From NCBI GenBank assembly GCA_023548195.1, contig JAJHZJ010000252.1:5888242-5952241 (forward strand): DNA of 64,000 nt, in the 5' to 3' direction. The DNA is from Bettongia penicillata ogilbyi. Lineage: Eukaryota > Chordata > Mammalia > Diprotodontia > Potoroidae. The translations under genes and the position numbers were made by a program. Position 1 is the stretch's first letter; the number at the start of each line of letters is the position of its first letter. The notes beneath the pieces were generated by a model. The model ran no database searches and was not told the DNA's origin. It saw only the letters and a list, made by a program, of their open reading frames with translations. This document shows, one piece after another, positions 1-11,900 of the stretch.

Positions 1-254
1 TTGCAAAGTCAGGACTAGAACACAGTTTATTTGCCTCTTTAATTGAACTATATGACAACTACAGTGACCCTCTATTCAGAATGCTTCAGAATTAAATTAT
101 TCAGTTTAATTGTATATTCTGGTTAACTGAGAGCTGTGATAGATACTATTATCAATTTTCAAAGTACTAGAATAAACTACATGAAGATCACATGGATCTT
201 TAGTTTAACTATCACTAAGAGTTATGGTTATGAGTGTAATTTATAATTATATAA

Positions 255-375
255 AACTACCTTAATATTAGACTGCATTAATACTGCCTCCTTTTGTATT
301 CCCAGGACTTAGCACAGTGCCTGGCACATAGTAAATGATTAAGAAATGTTTATGGGTTGATTGATTCATTAACAG
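255..375 (+). mobile_element. L2 3' end
   Basis: TTGTATTCCCAGGACTTAGCACAGTGCCTGGCACATAGTAAATGATTAA with a TTGATTGATT tail is the L2 terminus. Confidence 0.8.
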
Positions 376-519
376 AAACATGGTATGCAAAAAAAGGAGG
401 TAACTGTCCAACGTTACTGTCCTCTGATCAGACCATATCTGGACTATTGATTTCTTAGTGCCACATTTTTAGAAAGGCTACTTACAAGCCAGTCCAGAAG
501 ACAGCAAATAGAATAGTGA

Positions 520-872
520 GAAAACTGGGTCATACCTGGAGAAGAGAAGACTTAGAGAGGACCTGACAATTGTCTTCATGTAGAAATCATGTTATTCATC
601 TTGGCCCCAGCGAGACCTAGCAGCAACAAGCAAAAGTTGCCAAGAGATTGATTTCTAAATCAATATAAGGAAGGGCTTCCTAACAGTTAGAGCTCTTGAA
701 AAATGGAAGGCACTGCCCCAAGAGATAGAGGGATGTCACTATAGACTTTCAAGGAGAAGCTGGAGGATAAATTCTTAGTGCATGGGGCTCCTATTTGGAT
801 ACATTTTGGATGTGGATAAACATAAGATGACTTTAGAGGTCTCTTCTAACTCAGAGATTTTATGATACAAGA
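520..872 (+). mobile_element. CR1/L3-like 3' end
   Basis: Contains GGGCTTCCTAACAGTTAGAGCT, AATGGAAGGCACTGCCCC and the end GAGGTCTCTTCTAACTCAGAGATTTTATGAT, which match the mammalian CR1/L3 3' region. Confidence 0.65.
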
Positions 873-875
873 TGG

Positions 876-2285
876 TCTCTAGATTCTTCTCTAATTCGAT
901 TATCTTAGTTGAAATGTGTTTTTAATGAGTTTTTCATGTTCATGATATTTCCTCTATAAAATATTATCTATGAAATTATACATTATGAAAAGGAGTTTTA
1001 CATGGCAAATTTGGATATTAAAAAGAGGTTTAATTATTTTGGGGGGCTTTCCTAATTCTTCAACTGCCCCCCTTTATCCTGAAAGTATTCAGATCCCATC
1101 AGAATAACATTTATTAGTTCTATGAATGTAATTTGAACATTTATGTGAACTGCAGCTATAACACTTTGGGGAACACTAGACTATGTAATAATAATATTAA
1201 AGAGGGGTTACAGGGATAGGTGCCAATGGAGCCAATATTACAATGAAATGATGCTCCCAAATGAACAACTGTGTTGATTGCCTGGACATTTACCAACTCG
1301 TGAGGCAGTTAGCCTCACTTTTCTCCATAATGGTCCTACTTTGACACCACAGCATGGTGTTGTAGTGATTTTCTGGTCTCAGCAGTTATCCTAGGGGAAC
1401 AGAAGCCCTGATGGTCTTAGACTGCATTTGGGAAATTGCTCTGCAACGAATTGTTTGCTAATATTAAAAAAAAAAGTCTCTTTAACACCAGTATTTCTTC
1501 CAGTGATAGTATACGGCTATAAATCATGGAGCAGTAAACTTTCCAACAGCAGAGTAGAGATGTTTGGTAGGCATGACTAGTCTTCAGCATGCTAGCAATA
1601 GTGAACAAATGCATGAAAAGCAGCATAAAAGGAAATATCTTTGAAATATTGGGGAAAGATGTGGATATATCATGCAGTAAGAACCACGGTTAACAGAAGG
1701 ATAATCCCTATGATGCACTGTTGCCCACGGAATGTTTAAAGACCTAGAGGAAAGCTGTTAGTACATTGTGTAGAGCCATTAAGAAGAGTTTGTGGGAAAA
1801 TACAAGCAGCAATTGTACAGAATAAGGTGGAGATGAGTTTTTAACAGTACCACTGGAAGGAGCACCTATGTCCACGCAATTACAGATCCATTAAAGTTTG
1901 TTTAGTAAGAGCATCATCAAACAAAATGGACAAGTATGAGTCAAAAATTAAAAAAGGGTAAGTTAAATAATGACAGCAAGGGATAACCGGTGAATAGTTG
2001 AAGTTTTGTGGCTACACTGATACCCATGATGGTTTTTTTTTTTAAATTCCATCATGTTGGATAGACCTCTGCAGAGAAATTCTGGGAACAAAAGGGCAAG
2101 AATGGCACAGAATGAGAAGGCATGGATGGATGCTATCTGCACTACTGTAGGAAGTACCCACAACCAATGAAAACATAGAAGTAATAACTGAAGTACTAAG
2201 ATGCAGAAAAATTGAAGACGTAATGGTAACTAATGAAAATGATCAAAGAGTTATAATGTGAAAAAACTGAAATGAATTCATAAGA
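876..2285. other. No recognisable feature (LANCL3 intron)
   Basis: AT-rich sequence with only short chance ORFs. I see no family match and no further LANCL3 exon in either strand. Confidence 0.5.
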
Positions 2286-2289
2286 GACC

Positions 2290-2410
2290 TGGGTTCTAAT
2301 TCTACCTTTCCCATTAATGAGCTATGTTAATTTTCCACAAGTCACTTGACTTCACTGACTTTGGTTAAACCTAATTGGCAAAATGAGGGTTGAAATTCTC
2401 TGATTCTGTA
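2290..2410 (+). mobile_element. MIR fragment
   Basis: GACCTGGGTTCTAATTCTACC ... ACAAGTCACTTGACTTC ... AAAATGAGGGTTGAA follows the MIR core. Confidence 0.6.
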
Positions 2411-2604
2411 CATACAATATGAGGTCTACAGGAGAGGTAAGGAAAAAAGAACTCATATTCTACACACAGTGGCAGATATCTAGTCTTTAATTATCTAAAG
2501 CAATACCATCTGTGCTAAGAGCAATATTTCATGTCCCAAGTCCTCCCCCTATGTAAGTTAGGCTAATTGTTCTTTTAAAAGTATCAAGTATAATAATTTT
2601 ACAT

Positions 2605-2875
2605 GTATCTACATAAGTGTGTGTGTGTATATATGTATGTATACATACATACATATATACATATGCAAACACACCTATTTGAATCTAATGGTAGTCACCT
2701 CTAGGGAGAAGGGAAGGAAAAAAAAGAAATCTATATGATAATATTGTTGTATATTTGAAAGGAATACCAAGCTGTGCTTGGTAGATTTGCAGTTTCATGT
2801 GCAATCATCCTTTTTATTATATTATGTTATAGAAATGCTTGTTTTGTTCCACAAATTAAAAATAAAATTAAAAAC
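2605..2875 (+). mobile_element. LINE-type 3' tail (family A, copy 1) with TG/TA microsatellite
   Basis: Shares with 45605-45935 the order: microsatellite, CTAATGGTAG(T)C, an AGGG purine tract, TATTTGAAAGG, TTTGCAGTTTCATGTGCAATCATC, AAAATAAAAT end. The tail layout is that of a non-LTR element. I cannot place it firmly in L1 or RTE. Confidence 0.6.
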
Positions 2876-3512
2876 AATATATTTGAGGCCATGCTTGAGT
2901 GCTGGTTGGCTCAGTGGATGAAAGATACAATCTGTTGACATCACTTCCTGGTTACCTTAGGACAAAACAGCTACAAAAGTCTGGGGGTGCTCTGATGCTT
3001 GGTTGGTGGATCAAAATGTGCAGCTGAGGGAAGGTAATTTCACTCAGCTGAATTAATTCAAGGTGTCTGCCAAGACCATCCTTACTGATTATCTTTCTTC
3101 TTTGGATAAGCAAATCTCTCTTTGTTAATTATTAAATGACCAATAAATATTTCATTTTGTTCCAACACTGAACCTCAAACTACCAGGGGTGTGGCCTGAG
3201 TCAGGCTTAGCCCAGACACCATCCAAAATGGTCACCTGTTCCTCGTCAATAAGGATAGATGAAGAAGTTACAGAAGACAGAATTTAACAGAAGCAAAACT
3301 ATGGCATTAGAGCAGGTGAAAAAGGCCATTTTAAAGTTCCTTTTTTGACAGGAATGTAAGTATAAGATAGAACATCTGGAATGGTTAGGTGCAACATTGC
3401 TTATAGGCAGAGGGTTCAACCAGCTATTAAAATATAAATGTCTGAGATCTCAGACTGGATTTAAATTGGGTAATAAGTAAGGAGCCTACTGAAATCAGGC
3501 AAGCCAAAATTG

Positions 3513-3615
3513 AGTAATATAACCAATTCTCAATTGCCTGTGCTTCTGAAGGACTGAAGAGAGAGCACTTAAAAATAAAAACTCTACATAATTCCCAAAT
3601 CTCACATTAGCCCAT
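3513..3615 (+). repeat. Diverged direct repeat, copy 1 (unclassified)
   Basis: Aligns by eye with 4198-4297: AAC(C/A)AATTCTCA(A/G)TT(G/A)CCT, GAGAGA, TA(C/T)ATAATTC(C/T)CAAATCT. Family unknown. Confidence 0.5.
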
Positions 3616-3964
3616 ATTAAATAGCTTCCCTATTCAATTTTTTCCCCCACTGAAACTAATAATTAGCAAAACTGATTGGTTTGAGAGATTAAAAAATTTC
3701 CCTGGGTTCCCTCAAATACAGATAGTAACAAGTAATAAAATGGGGGGAGAGGGTGGGGCAAACGCTCCACAAAGAAGAAAAACAAATCAGATCCTAAAAA
3801 ACTGGAAGTAAATCATAGACTACTTTTTTTTAATTTCTCCTTTCCTTGAGTTCTAATGGGAAAGACTATTTCAACTCTGAAGGTGATGCTGCCTCTCCAA
3901 GAAAGCAAAAACTCCTAGTAATAAAAAGAAGTAAGAATGGCCAGGTGAGAAATTAATAAAAGCT

Positions 3965-4135
3965 AGTAAAAATAATAGCTAACATTCATATTCCACTTAC
4001 TATGTTCCAGTTATTGTGCTAAGCACTTTACAAATATTTCTCATTTGACTCTCACAACAACCCTAGGAGGCAGAATTACTATCCCAATTTTACAGATGGA
4101 GAAACTGAAACAAACAGGGATTAAATGACTTCTTC
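3965..4135 (-). mobile_element. MIR/CORE-SINE fragment
   Basis: AATAATAGCTAACATTCATA, TATGTTCCAGTTATTGTGCTAAGCACTTTAC, CTCACAACAACCCTAGGAGG and TTTTACAGATGGAGAAACTGA: the antisense of a MIR. Confidence 0.8.
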
Positions 4136-4197
4136 CTCTATCACTGTAGCTGAAGTGTTAATTGCTATGTTCCAATCTGCTATAATTCCTCTTGATC

Positions 4198-4297
4198 TGA
4201 ATAGTGTAACAAATTCTCAGTTACCTAGGGTTACAGAAGATTGCAGAGAGAACCTCTCAAAACTAAAATCCATGTATAATTCTCAAATCTTTATTGG
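4198..4297 (+). repeat. Diverged direct repeat, copy 2 (unclassified)
   Basis: Partner of 3513-3615, about 685 bp away in the same orientation, just beyond the LANCL3 exon at 4622. Family unknown. Confidence 0.5.
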
Positions 4298-4601
4298 TTA
4301 GGAATAGTTGACTATTTTTGATGGTATCTTTTCTCATACTTAAATACAGACAGACCAATGCAAATTTAGCACATCTAAAATAATTTTTCAGGTCCAGTGA
4401 TTCTTTTAGACAAATCTGCCAAGCTGAACTCTATCCCTTCTGCAGGCTCCTTGAAGGCTTTTGCTTTTCTGAGTCTGGAAAGTGTATCCCTGAGCACTTC
4501 ATTTTCATCAGAATGCTTTGATATCACTTTCCAGAAGTCACTAGAGGTGGTATCTCTCTCTCTCTCCTTCCTGCTACACCAGATATGGGAGGATACTTTC
4601 A

Positions 4602-4907
<306 letters not shown>

Positions 4908-5053
4908 TTAGTTAGTTTGTTTTTTTAAGACAGGTTTATTACTTTCAAATAATTACAATTACACCAACATAACATATCTCTAGGGAACCTACATTAATGT
5001 AAAATTAGGATGATTTTCTATTAACACATAAGTTTCCTCATTATTTTCTTCTT

Positions 5054-5342
5054 GAGATCGGGTCTCCACATGTCACCCAGGCTGGAAGTGCAGTGGCTAC
5101 TAACAAGCCTGTTTTCAATACTGATTGGCAACTGCTCCATTTTTCTGACTTGGGCTAATTTACCTCTCCCTGAAGAGCCTGGTGGCCCTTCACCTCTGAG
5201 GGACTCACTTTACTAGGGGCAGACGTAGTATAGGCACTCAATTGGCTTCAGTCCTACTAGAGCTCAGAACTCCTAAACTCAAGCAATGAACTCCATGACC
5301 CAAAGTAGGAGGAATTTCAGGTGTGAACCACCGTACCAGGCC
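5054..5342 (-). pseudogene. 7SL (SRP) RNA pseudogene, near full length
   Basis: Read on the minus strand, this 289-nt block follows 7SL RNA from end to end. It has a 5' Alu-domain start (GCCTGGTACGGTGG), the TTGAGTTTAGGAGTTCTGAGCT segment (first part of the Alu domain), an S-domain with AGGTGAAGGGCCACCAGG and GGAGCAG, and the 3' Alu-domain end AGCCACTGCACTTCCAGCCTGGGTGACATG...GAGACCCGATCTC. An A-rich stretch follows at lower coordinates. The GCCGGGCGCGG start and the SRP54/SRP19-binding middle are clearly mutated, so this is a retroposed pseudogene rather than a working SRP RNA gene. It retains the S domain, so it is not an Alu/B1-type deletion derivative. It lies in the LANCL3 intron, in the same orientation as the gene. 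Confidence 0.88.
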
Positions 5343-6274
5343 TATCTGTGTCTCTAAAGTGCTTGAGGGTACTTTAAAAGTCTTCAAGTATTTAAAACCT
5401 ATTTCTTCAGCAATACTGTTCACACATTATTCATCTGTACTCTCTTTAGAGAAAAAAAATTATTAAAGAAAAGTTAAACTTTACTCCTTTCAAATTTGAA
5501 TTAGTGTGGTACTCACTAATGGGGAGGCACCATTGTCAACACTCATATCTCTGGGCTTGCTCTTTAGGCAACTGCATATTCGAAGCTTTCCTCCTCCCAC
5601 TCGGATGCCTTTGACTTCGCTCTAGATAGCACAATTTATTTTCTAGGCAGGAACTATACTTCTTTCTGACTGGTGCTTTGTTGTCTTTTAGAAAGCTTTT
5701 AGCTTTCTCATCTCCATCTAATTTCTAGTCTTCTCGATCAAAGGATTTGAGGATAAACATGACTTCATTTTTTTTTTTAATATGCCAATAGCCTCAGAAC
5801 TGCAAAAGGAAACTCAAGTAAGTGTCTTACTTCCAGAATCTGCACTTTCAAAAGAAGTTGTAAGGAGCTTTCTGGTCTTCGGATTAAAAAATATCATCTT
5901 TAAAATTAAGAAACTTGAAAGGATTGTTTTTATACTTCACTGGCAGTTGTAATATGGTTAAAGACTTAGTTTGAAAAGTTTGTTTTCTAAGAAAATGTCA
6001 ATCTATCTTGCTATTAGAAGAAAACAATTTTAATAGAAAAAAGTTTTAAAAAGAATTTCCACGTACTACCAACATAGAGCAGAGCTGCTTTTAATATAGC
6101 TATTCAAGGGAATAAATGAGGAATTTTTGTAAATGTGATAAGTGCATAGAATTTTAAGTGGATACCATATATATTTTTTAAATCATCATACTGTTAAGAT
6201 ACATATGCTATGTAATAAAAGTTTATTCTACACATATGAACATATATTTAATAGATGTTTCTTTGCTGTTATTC

Positions 6275-6505
6275 AGATATTTCAGTCAGGTCTCACTCTT
6301 AGTAACACCATGATACTGGAAAGGTTTGCCATTTCCTTCTCCAACTCATTTTACAGATGAGGAAACTGAGGTAAAGAGGGTGAAAGGACTTGCCCTGGGT
6401 CACACAGCGAGTAAGTGTCTGAGGTCAGATTTGAACTCCGGAAGATGAGTCTTTCTGACTCTAGACCCAGTCCTTTATCTACTTTGTCACCTAGCTACCA
6501 TGTAG
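6275..6505 (-). mobile_element. Marsupial tRNA-derived SINE (THER/MAR-like)
   Basis: TGCCATTTCCTTCTCCAACTC, TTTTACAGATGAGGAAACTGAGG, GGGTCACACAGCGAGTAAGTG, TTTGAACTCCGGAAGATGAGTC and the head at GTCACCTAGCTACC. Confidence 0.8.
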
Positions 6506-6524
6506 TAGAGAAAATGGAGCACAT

Positions 6525-6720
6525 CCAGTCATGGCCAATCCAATTTATAACTAGAGGGCAGCTCAGAAGTCACCAAGTCCAACCCTCTCATTTCACAGAA
6601 AAAGAAAACAAGGTCCTAAAAGGTTAAGTTGATTTACTCAGCATCTCAAAGGTAGTGAGCAACAGTACCAGGATTTGGACTCGGGTCCTCTGATTCCACA
6701 TCCAGTGTTCACTTCACAAT
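6525..6720 (-). mobile_element. MIR-like fragment
   Basis: CACCAAGTCCAACCCTCTCATTTCACAG, a GGTTAAGTTGATTTACTCAGC and TTTGGACTCGGGTCCTCTGATTCCA order typical of the antisense MIR/MIR3 group. Confidence 0.65.
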
Positions 6721-7238
6721 GCAAGGGAGCCAATCAGTTAGGTTCACTAAGAACCCTTCTCAGGAATGTGTTCTGTAGACTCATTCTTGCAGGTCTCAGA
6801 GTTAAGAGATGTAATCACTTCTCATTTGGTATGAATTATATCTCTATAATCATTACCAATCAGCAGTTTTAGCTTTTGGTATCCATTTTAAAGCTGTTTC
6901 TTAACAGAAAGCAGCTGCAGTCATGCTTTTCTACTACACAGAAGAGACAGAATGAATTTTCAAGGAGTTTGAAAATCTTTCTAACTTAAATCTAGAAAAA
7001 AAATCTACATTAGAGGAACCTTCTAATTGCTGTTGCAAATTCTGCTGCTACATGACGGCAAATAAAAGCAGGAATTAAACTATGACTGCCCATTTGCCTT
7101 TATTTTAAAATGATTACCATCTCTAGAGTCCTCATTATGTGAAGTTTATGATTACTATTTAAAACCTTCCAATGTGCTGTCAGTGTTATATTCAATCACA
7201 AAAGACCTTCATCCTTAGGGTTTTCTTTATGTCTTCTA

Positions 7239-7367
<129 letters not shown>

Positions 7368-8600
7368 CTAAGTAAAAAACACAAAAAAAGATGAAATATT
7401 GTTATTAAGACTTTTCTCTTTTTTCTTTCTTTTTTTTTCTTGGTCAAATGCAGACCTTTATTACAGTCAGTTCACATATCCCTCACATCCTTTGTAGATA
7501 TGATAATAACTTCTGTACAACTCTTACCTTACCTGACCACTAATTTCTTGGTCATGAGTTTTTGTTTTATAGTCAGATCCTATCTTCTCTGCTCAGAGTC
7601 CATTATCACAAAAAAATAACAACAGACTCATATATCTTTTCTGTTACAGGCTCCAGCAGACCACTTTTCATCTGTTTCATCATTAATCATTGTCACCCGG
7701 CTAGAGGTATGGCTCAGACAACAGCCAATAATAAACATCTTTATTTTCATGCTTAACGAGTCAGTTACTCTTCATGGGCAGCACAGATCTGGCCCGGACA
7801 TTGTGCTTCAATTAGAAGACATTTAGATTACGCTTAGAGAGGCACTATTCTTGAAAACCACGCTCAGCTGAAGCTTTTAGCCATCATGGAAGGATTTTGC
7901 CATTGAAACCAAAGTTGAATAGACAACTGTTAAGATAAATTCGTATACATCAAACTGATGTCTCATAAAGGTCAAAATGAGATTATTCACAGCATGATGT
8001 GCTTCCTACCGTGCTTACCATCTAATGCATCAATCAATATATTAAGCAGAACCTTCCAGCCATAGGAAATGGACAAGGCTGTTAGAAATAAAACAAATAG
8101 AACACAGTTCCTTATATATTTGAGTCTTGCCCGGGATGGACATATTCTGGGATCAAGGTGAAGTCTGTTCAAGTTTTGTTCTATCTTCTGAGATTTAGAC
8201 TTCTAATTAATTCACATTAAAACTGGTACTCATCATGACTTTATTTTGCAGTAAGATAGCAACAATTTATTAACCAGATACAATGTGCTACTCTGATTTG
8301 CCAGACCCAGAATTAATATCCTTTAATAATAATAAACAAATATAGATTCAGTGAATGAATATAGCATATTGCAAAGCACTGGGGGGTGGGGGTGGAGAAG
8401 AGGCAGGAGCAGGGGGCAACCTTTGCCCTTAGAGAATTTACCATTTGACTGGGGAGGAAGAGATGGAAAAAACACCCCAATATATATATTATATATATAT
8501 AATATAAAGTAATAGAAACTATTTTGTAAATGATACTAAAAAAAAGAAAGTGCTACAGCATCATAAATAGACAATAAAACTGGAATTTCTCATCTTCATG
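7368..8600. other. Intron sequence without recognisable repeat or exon
   Basis: Start of the upstream LANCL3 intron. It contains only a short (TA)n at 8480-8510 and T- and A-runs. No coding match. Confidence 0.45.
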
Positions 8601-8611
8601 AAGATTTCATC

Positions 8612-8631
8612 TTTTTTTTTTTTTTTTTTTT
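8612..8631. repeat. Poly-T tract (20 nt)
   Basis: Twenty consecutive T; may be the tail of a degraded minus-strand retroposon. Confidence 0.85.
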
Positions 8632-9494
8632 ACCAATTTTATGTTTTTAACCAATTTAATCCTTGTGATTACCAGTTATGGAGTGGTTTATTTTTTCAAG
8701 CTGTCCTGCTTCAAAATTTCTCAAAGACCCCAAGGTTCCTTGCATCCCATTCAATATCAAGCACCTTTCTTGGTTATCAACATCAATTTTCACTATTTTA
8801 TCTTTTCAATTCACTCAAAGTGATCTTTTAAAACAGAATACTTTAAATAACTACAGACAATATAAAATAAGTGGGTGTCTAGTTGCTAAGTTCCTGTACA
8901 CAGGAACACAAAAAATATTTTATAAAATAAAGATAGTTCTAAATAAGGAGAAATTTTAATGAAGCCTATATAAAAATATATAACATGTTTGTAAGCCAAT
9001 TCTGCCTAGATTAATTTACTTATTCAGCGTTATACTAATCAAACTATAAAAGTACTACTTTATAGAACAAAAATTAAAAAAAAATTTTTTTAATTTGTCT
9101 GGAGAAACAAAGGTCAAGAATATAGAGGGAATTAATGAAAAAAATAGGAAGGGAAAGGAGCCAGTAGTACCTGATCTCAAACTATACTACAAAGTCATAA
9201 CTGTCCAAACAGTTATCTTTATATTATCTCTTATCTTTATTGGATAAGAAATAGAGACTGAGCAATGGAATAGATTAGGTACACCATATATAAAAGCAAA
9301 TCATTTTATAAACCTCAAGACCCCAGTTCTTCAAGTAAAAATTCATTCTTCAACATGATTAAACAAAAACTGTTGGGAAAACTGTAAAACAGTCTGGCAG
9401 AACTAGGCGCAGTATAGAGCAACACCATTTAAAAGATAAGCTCTAAACGGGTACATGTTTTAGAACTAAATGTGTCATAAGCAAATTAGAGAAA

Positions 9495-9705
9495 CATGAC
9501 ATGATGACCAAGGTCTCCCAGTGAATCCTGGTTGATCTCCAGTCATCCTGAGGAATATCAGGTCACTGGATTCAGATGACTTGGGAGAAATGAGACTGGT
9601 GACCTTGCACAGTCCTCCCTCACTCTAAACAAAGTGAAGTGCAAGTCATCTCATCATTTCTCTAATGGCATGATCTTCTTCGGCAATGAAGGATGAACAC
9701 AACAA
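9495..9705 (+). mobile_element. SINE fragment (same family as 22755-23065) inside the L1
   Basis: Shares with the reverse complement of 22755-22930: CATCCTGA(G/T)GAATAT, GGTCACTGGATTCAGATG, GACCTTGCACAGTCCTC, AAGTGCAAGTCA and the end GGCAATGAAGGATGAAC. Only the 3' part is present, without the tRNA head. Confidence 0.65.
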
Positions 9706-9789
9706 GAGAAACCTACGTGTAAAAGAAGAGTTTATGAACAAATAAGACAGAGAAGGAGAGAGAGGAAGAGGGAGACAGAGACACAAAGA

Positions 9790-9791
<2 letters not shown>

Positions 9792-9851
<60 letters not shown>
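9792..9851. repeat. (GA)n microsatellite
   Basis: About 30 GA units, preceded by an imperfect purine tract from 9745. Confidence 0.9.
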
Positions 9852-9854
<3 letters not shown>

Positions 9855-10638
9855 TGCTTCGCAGTAGGTAAAATAGACAATTTTGACCACATAAAATTAG
9901 TAACTTTTTTTTTCACAAATAAAATCAATGCAGTTAAAATCAGAAAGAAAACAGAATATTAAGGAAAATATTTGCAGCAATTTCCAAAGCCTCATTTCTA
10001 AGATATAAAGGGAACTGAGAATTTATAAGAATAAGAGCTGTTTTTTTCAATTAACAAATGATCAACGGGTATGAATATACAGTTTTCAGAAGACATACAA
10101 GCTATCAATAGCTATTTAAATAATGCCTTAAAACAAGAATAATTAGAGAAATGCACATTAAAGCAATTCTGAGGTACCCCCTCACACTTGCCAGATTAGT
10201 TAAATCAATAAAAAGGGAAAATGAAAAACCCTGAAGGCTTTATGGGAATTATAGTTTCTATAATTCACAGCTTGTTGATGGACCTGTGAACTGGTCCAAT
10301 CATCCATTGAAATTATGGCCCAAAAGTTATTTAACTGGGCATTACTTTTTTAGGTCTATGTCCCAAAGAACTCAAAGAAAAAGGAAAAAAGACCCATATG
10401 TATAAAAATATTTATAGCAATTCTTTTGGGGAGTAGCAAAGAATTAGAAAATAAAAGATTACTCATCAATTAGAGAATGGCTTAACAAGTTATGGTACGT
10501 GAATGTGATGGGATACTATTGTACTGTAAGAACTGATGAAGAGGATAGTTTTAGAAAAACCTGGGAAAGTGTGTATGCACTAGCGATAAAGGAAGTGAGC
10601 GCAACCAGTAAGACAAGTTCTAAAAAAAATAATATGTG

Positions 10639-10888
10639 AGAAGGGCAGCTAGGAGGCACAGTGGATAGAGTGCCAGAGCTAGGGTCAAGCCTGACTTCTT
10701 CCTGAGTTCAAATCTGGCTTCAGATACTTACTAGCTACACGACCCTGGGCAAGTCACTTAAACCTGTTTGCCTCAGTTTTCTCATCTGTAAAATAAGCTG
10801 GAGAAGAAAATGGCAAATCATTCCAGCATCTTTGCCCAAATTGGATAGCGAATAGTTGGATGCAACTGAAAAACAATTGGACTACAAA
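10639..10888 (+). mobile_element. Full-length marsupial tRNA-derived SINE inserted in L1
   Basis: Head GGGCAGCTAGGAGGCACAG, core CAAATCTGGCTTCAGATACTTACTAGCTAC, GTAAAATAAGCTGGAGAAG and tail GGATGCAACTGAAAAACAATTGGACTAC. An 8-bp duplication AATATGTG flanks it at 10631-10638 and 10889-10896, and L1 3'UTR continues after it. Confidence 0.85.
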
Positions 10889-11418
10889 AATATGTGTAAT
10901 GACCAACCAAAATTTCACAGTACTCCTGGTGAAACAAATATACCATCCACCTCCAGAGAGGGCAAGCTGATCAAAGATCAACTTCTTTCCTCCCTTCTTC
11001 CTTCCTTTCTCTCTCTTTCTACTTTTTTTCTTTCTCTTTCTTGAGGGACAGGTGCGAATTCTTATTCTAAATTCCAGTGTCAGAATTTGTTTTGTATTTA
11101 TAATGGTCTTTGGTTTTTTTTGCCTTCTCAATGGGTGAGGGAAAGGAAAGAGGGGGGAGAAAATTTGAAACTGATAAGAAAATTGGAAAAAAAAAGAAAA
11201 AGAAAAAGTAATCTTCCATTTCTAATTCCATTCTAATTCTAAATAATAACCTTAATTCTAAGGTTAATTAGAATTAACCATCTAATAAGGTCAGAACCCT
11301 AATTCTAACTTTAAATCATCTTATTTCCTCAATATTGTAATTATCCCATGGCTTTGTGCTACCTGTTACATCGACTGATATTATCAATGAACTTACCCAG
11401 GGTCTCACATTACAGTTT

Positions 11419-11635
11419 AAAACAGGGTTCCTTAACCTGGGGTCCTCAAGGATCTACTAACTTTGGAAATTATTTTTATAACTGTATTTCAATACACTTG
11501 ATTTCCTTTATGCTTTTTAGTATTTTATTTTAGGCATTTAAAAAGATTGTTCTGAGAAGATGTCTATAGACTTCGTCAGGCTGCCAAAGGTGCCCGTGAC
11601 ACTAAAGAAAATCAACAACATTGGTTCAGAAAGGT
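11419..11635. mobile_element. hAT-like nonautonomous DNA transposon fragment
   Basis: CAGGGTTCCTTAACCTGGGGTCC, TAACTGTATTTCAATACACTTGATTTCCTTT, TGTTCTGAGAAGATGTCTATAG and TTCGTCAGGCTGCCAAAGGTGCC match a common mammalian hAT MITE by recognition. The far terminal repeat has decayed. Confidence 0.55.
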
Positions 11636-11754
11636 GTTTTTGCATGACAGCCATATAGTTATTTTAAGTATTATTGTATCTAGTTTACAAGGGAAGGAGC
11701 TGAAGTTCAGAGGGGTAGCTCAAAAACTCCAACCCAAGCATTCTGCCTTTGAGG

Positions 11755-11900
11755 TCATTAATCATTGGAATGTAGACTGAAGGTTGGAAAAGACTTTAGA
11801 GATTATTTAGCGCAGTCCTCTCACTTTTACAGATAAGAATCTTTCAGTACCACAGGCTAACTTTCAGTGGAGTCAAATAAAATCTTACTCAACCCCAAAT
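11755..11900 (-). mobile_element. MIR-like fragment
   Basis: GGAAAAGACTTTAGAGATTATTTAG ... CACTTTTACAGATAAG: start of an antisense MIR-group element; the rest is degraded. Confidence 0.5.

Larger units (their letters stand above)
8835..11210 (+). mobile_element. L1 ORF2 3' part and 3'UTR, decayed, with nested insertions
   Basis: Decayed L1 ORF2 C-terminal sequence is recognisable: at 9100-9200 (KEPVVPDLKLYYKV, cf. GGI-IPDFKLYYKA of L1), at 9200-9260 (the EQWNRL-type segment), at 9890-10030, and at 10080-10560. The last block includes the conserved nucleotide stretches around AGAAATGCACATTAAAGCAA and GAGAATGGCTTAACAAGTTATGGTA. A 3'UTR-like tail continues to an A-rich end at about 11170-11210. 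Many stops and frameshifts are present. Two SINE fragments (9495-9705 and 10639-10888) and a (GA)n tract interrupt it. Confidence 0.75.

Noticed and set aside
10639..10720. tRNA-like sequences at SINE heads (also at 26633, 35553, 54040, 60499)
   Set aside because: These are degenerate tRNA-derived promoters of SINEs continuing into SINE bodies, not tRNA genes.
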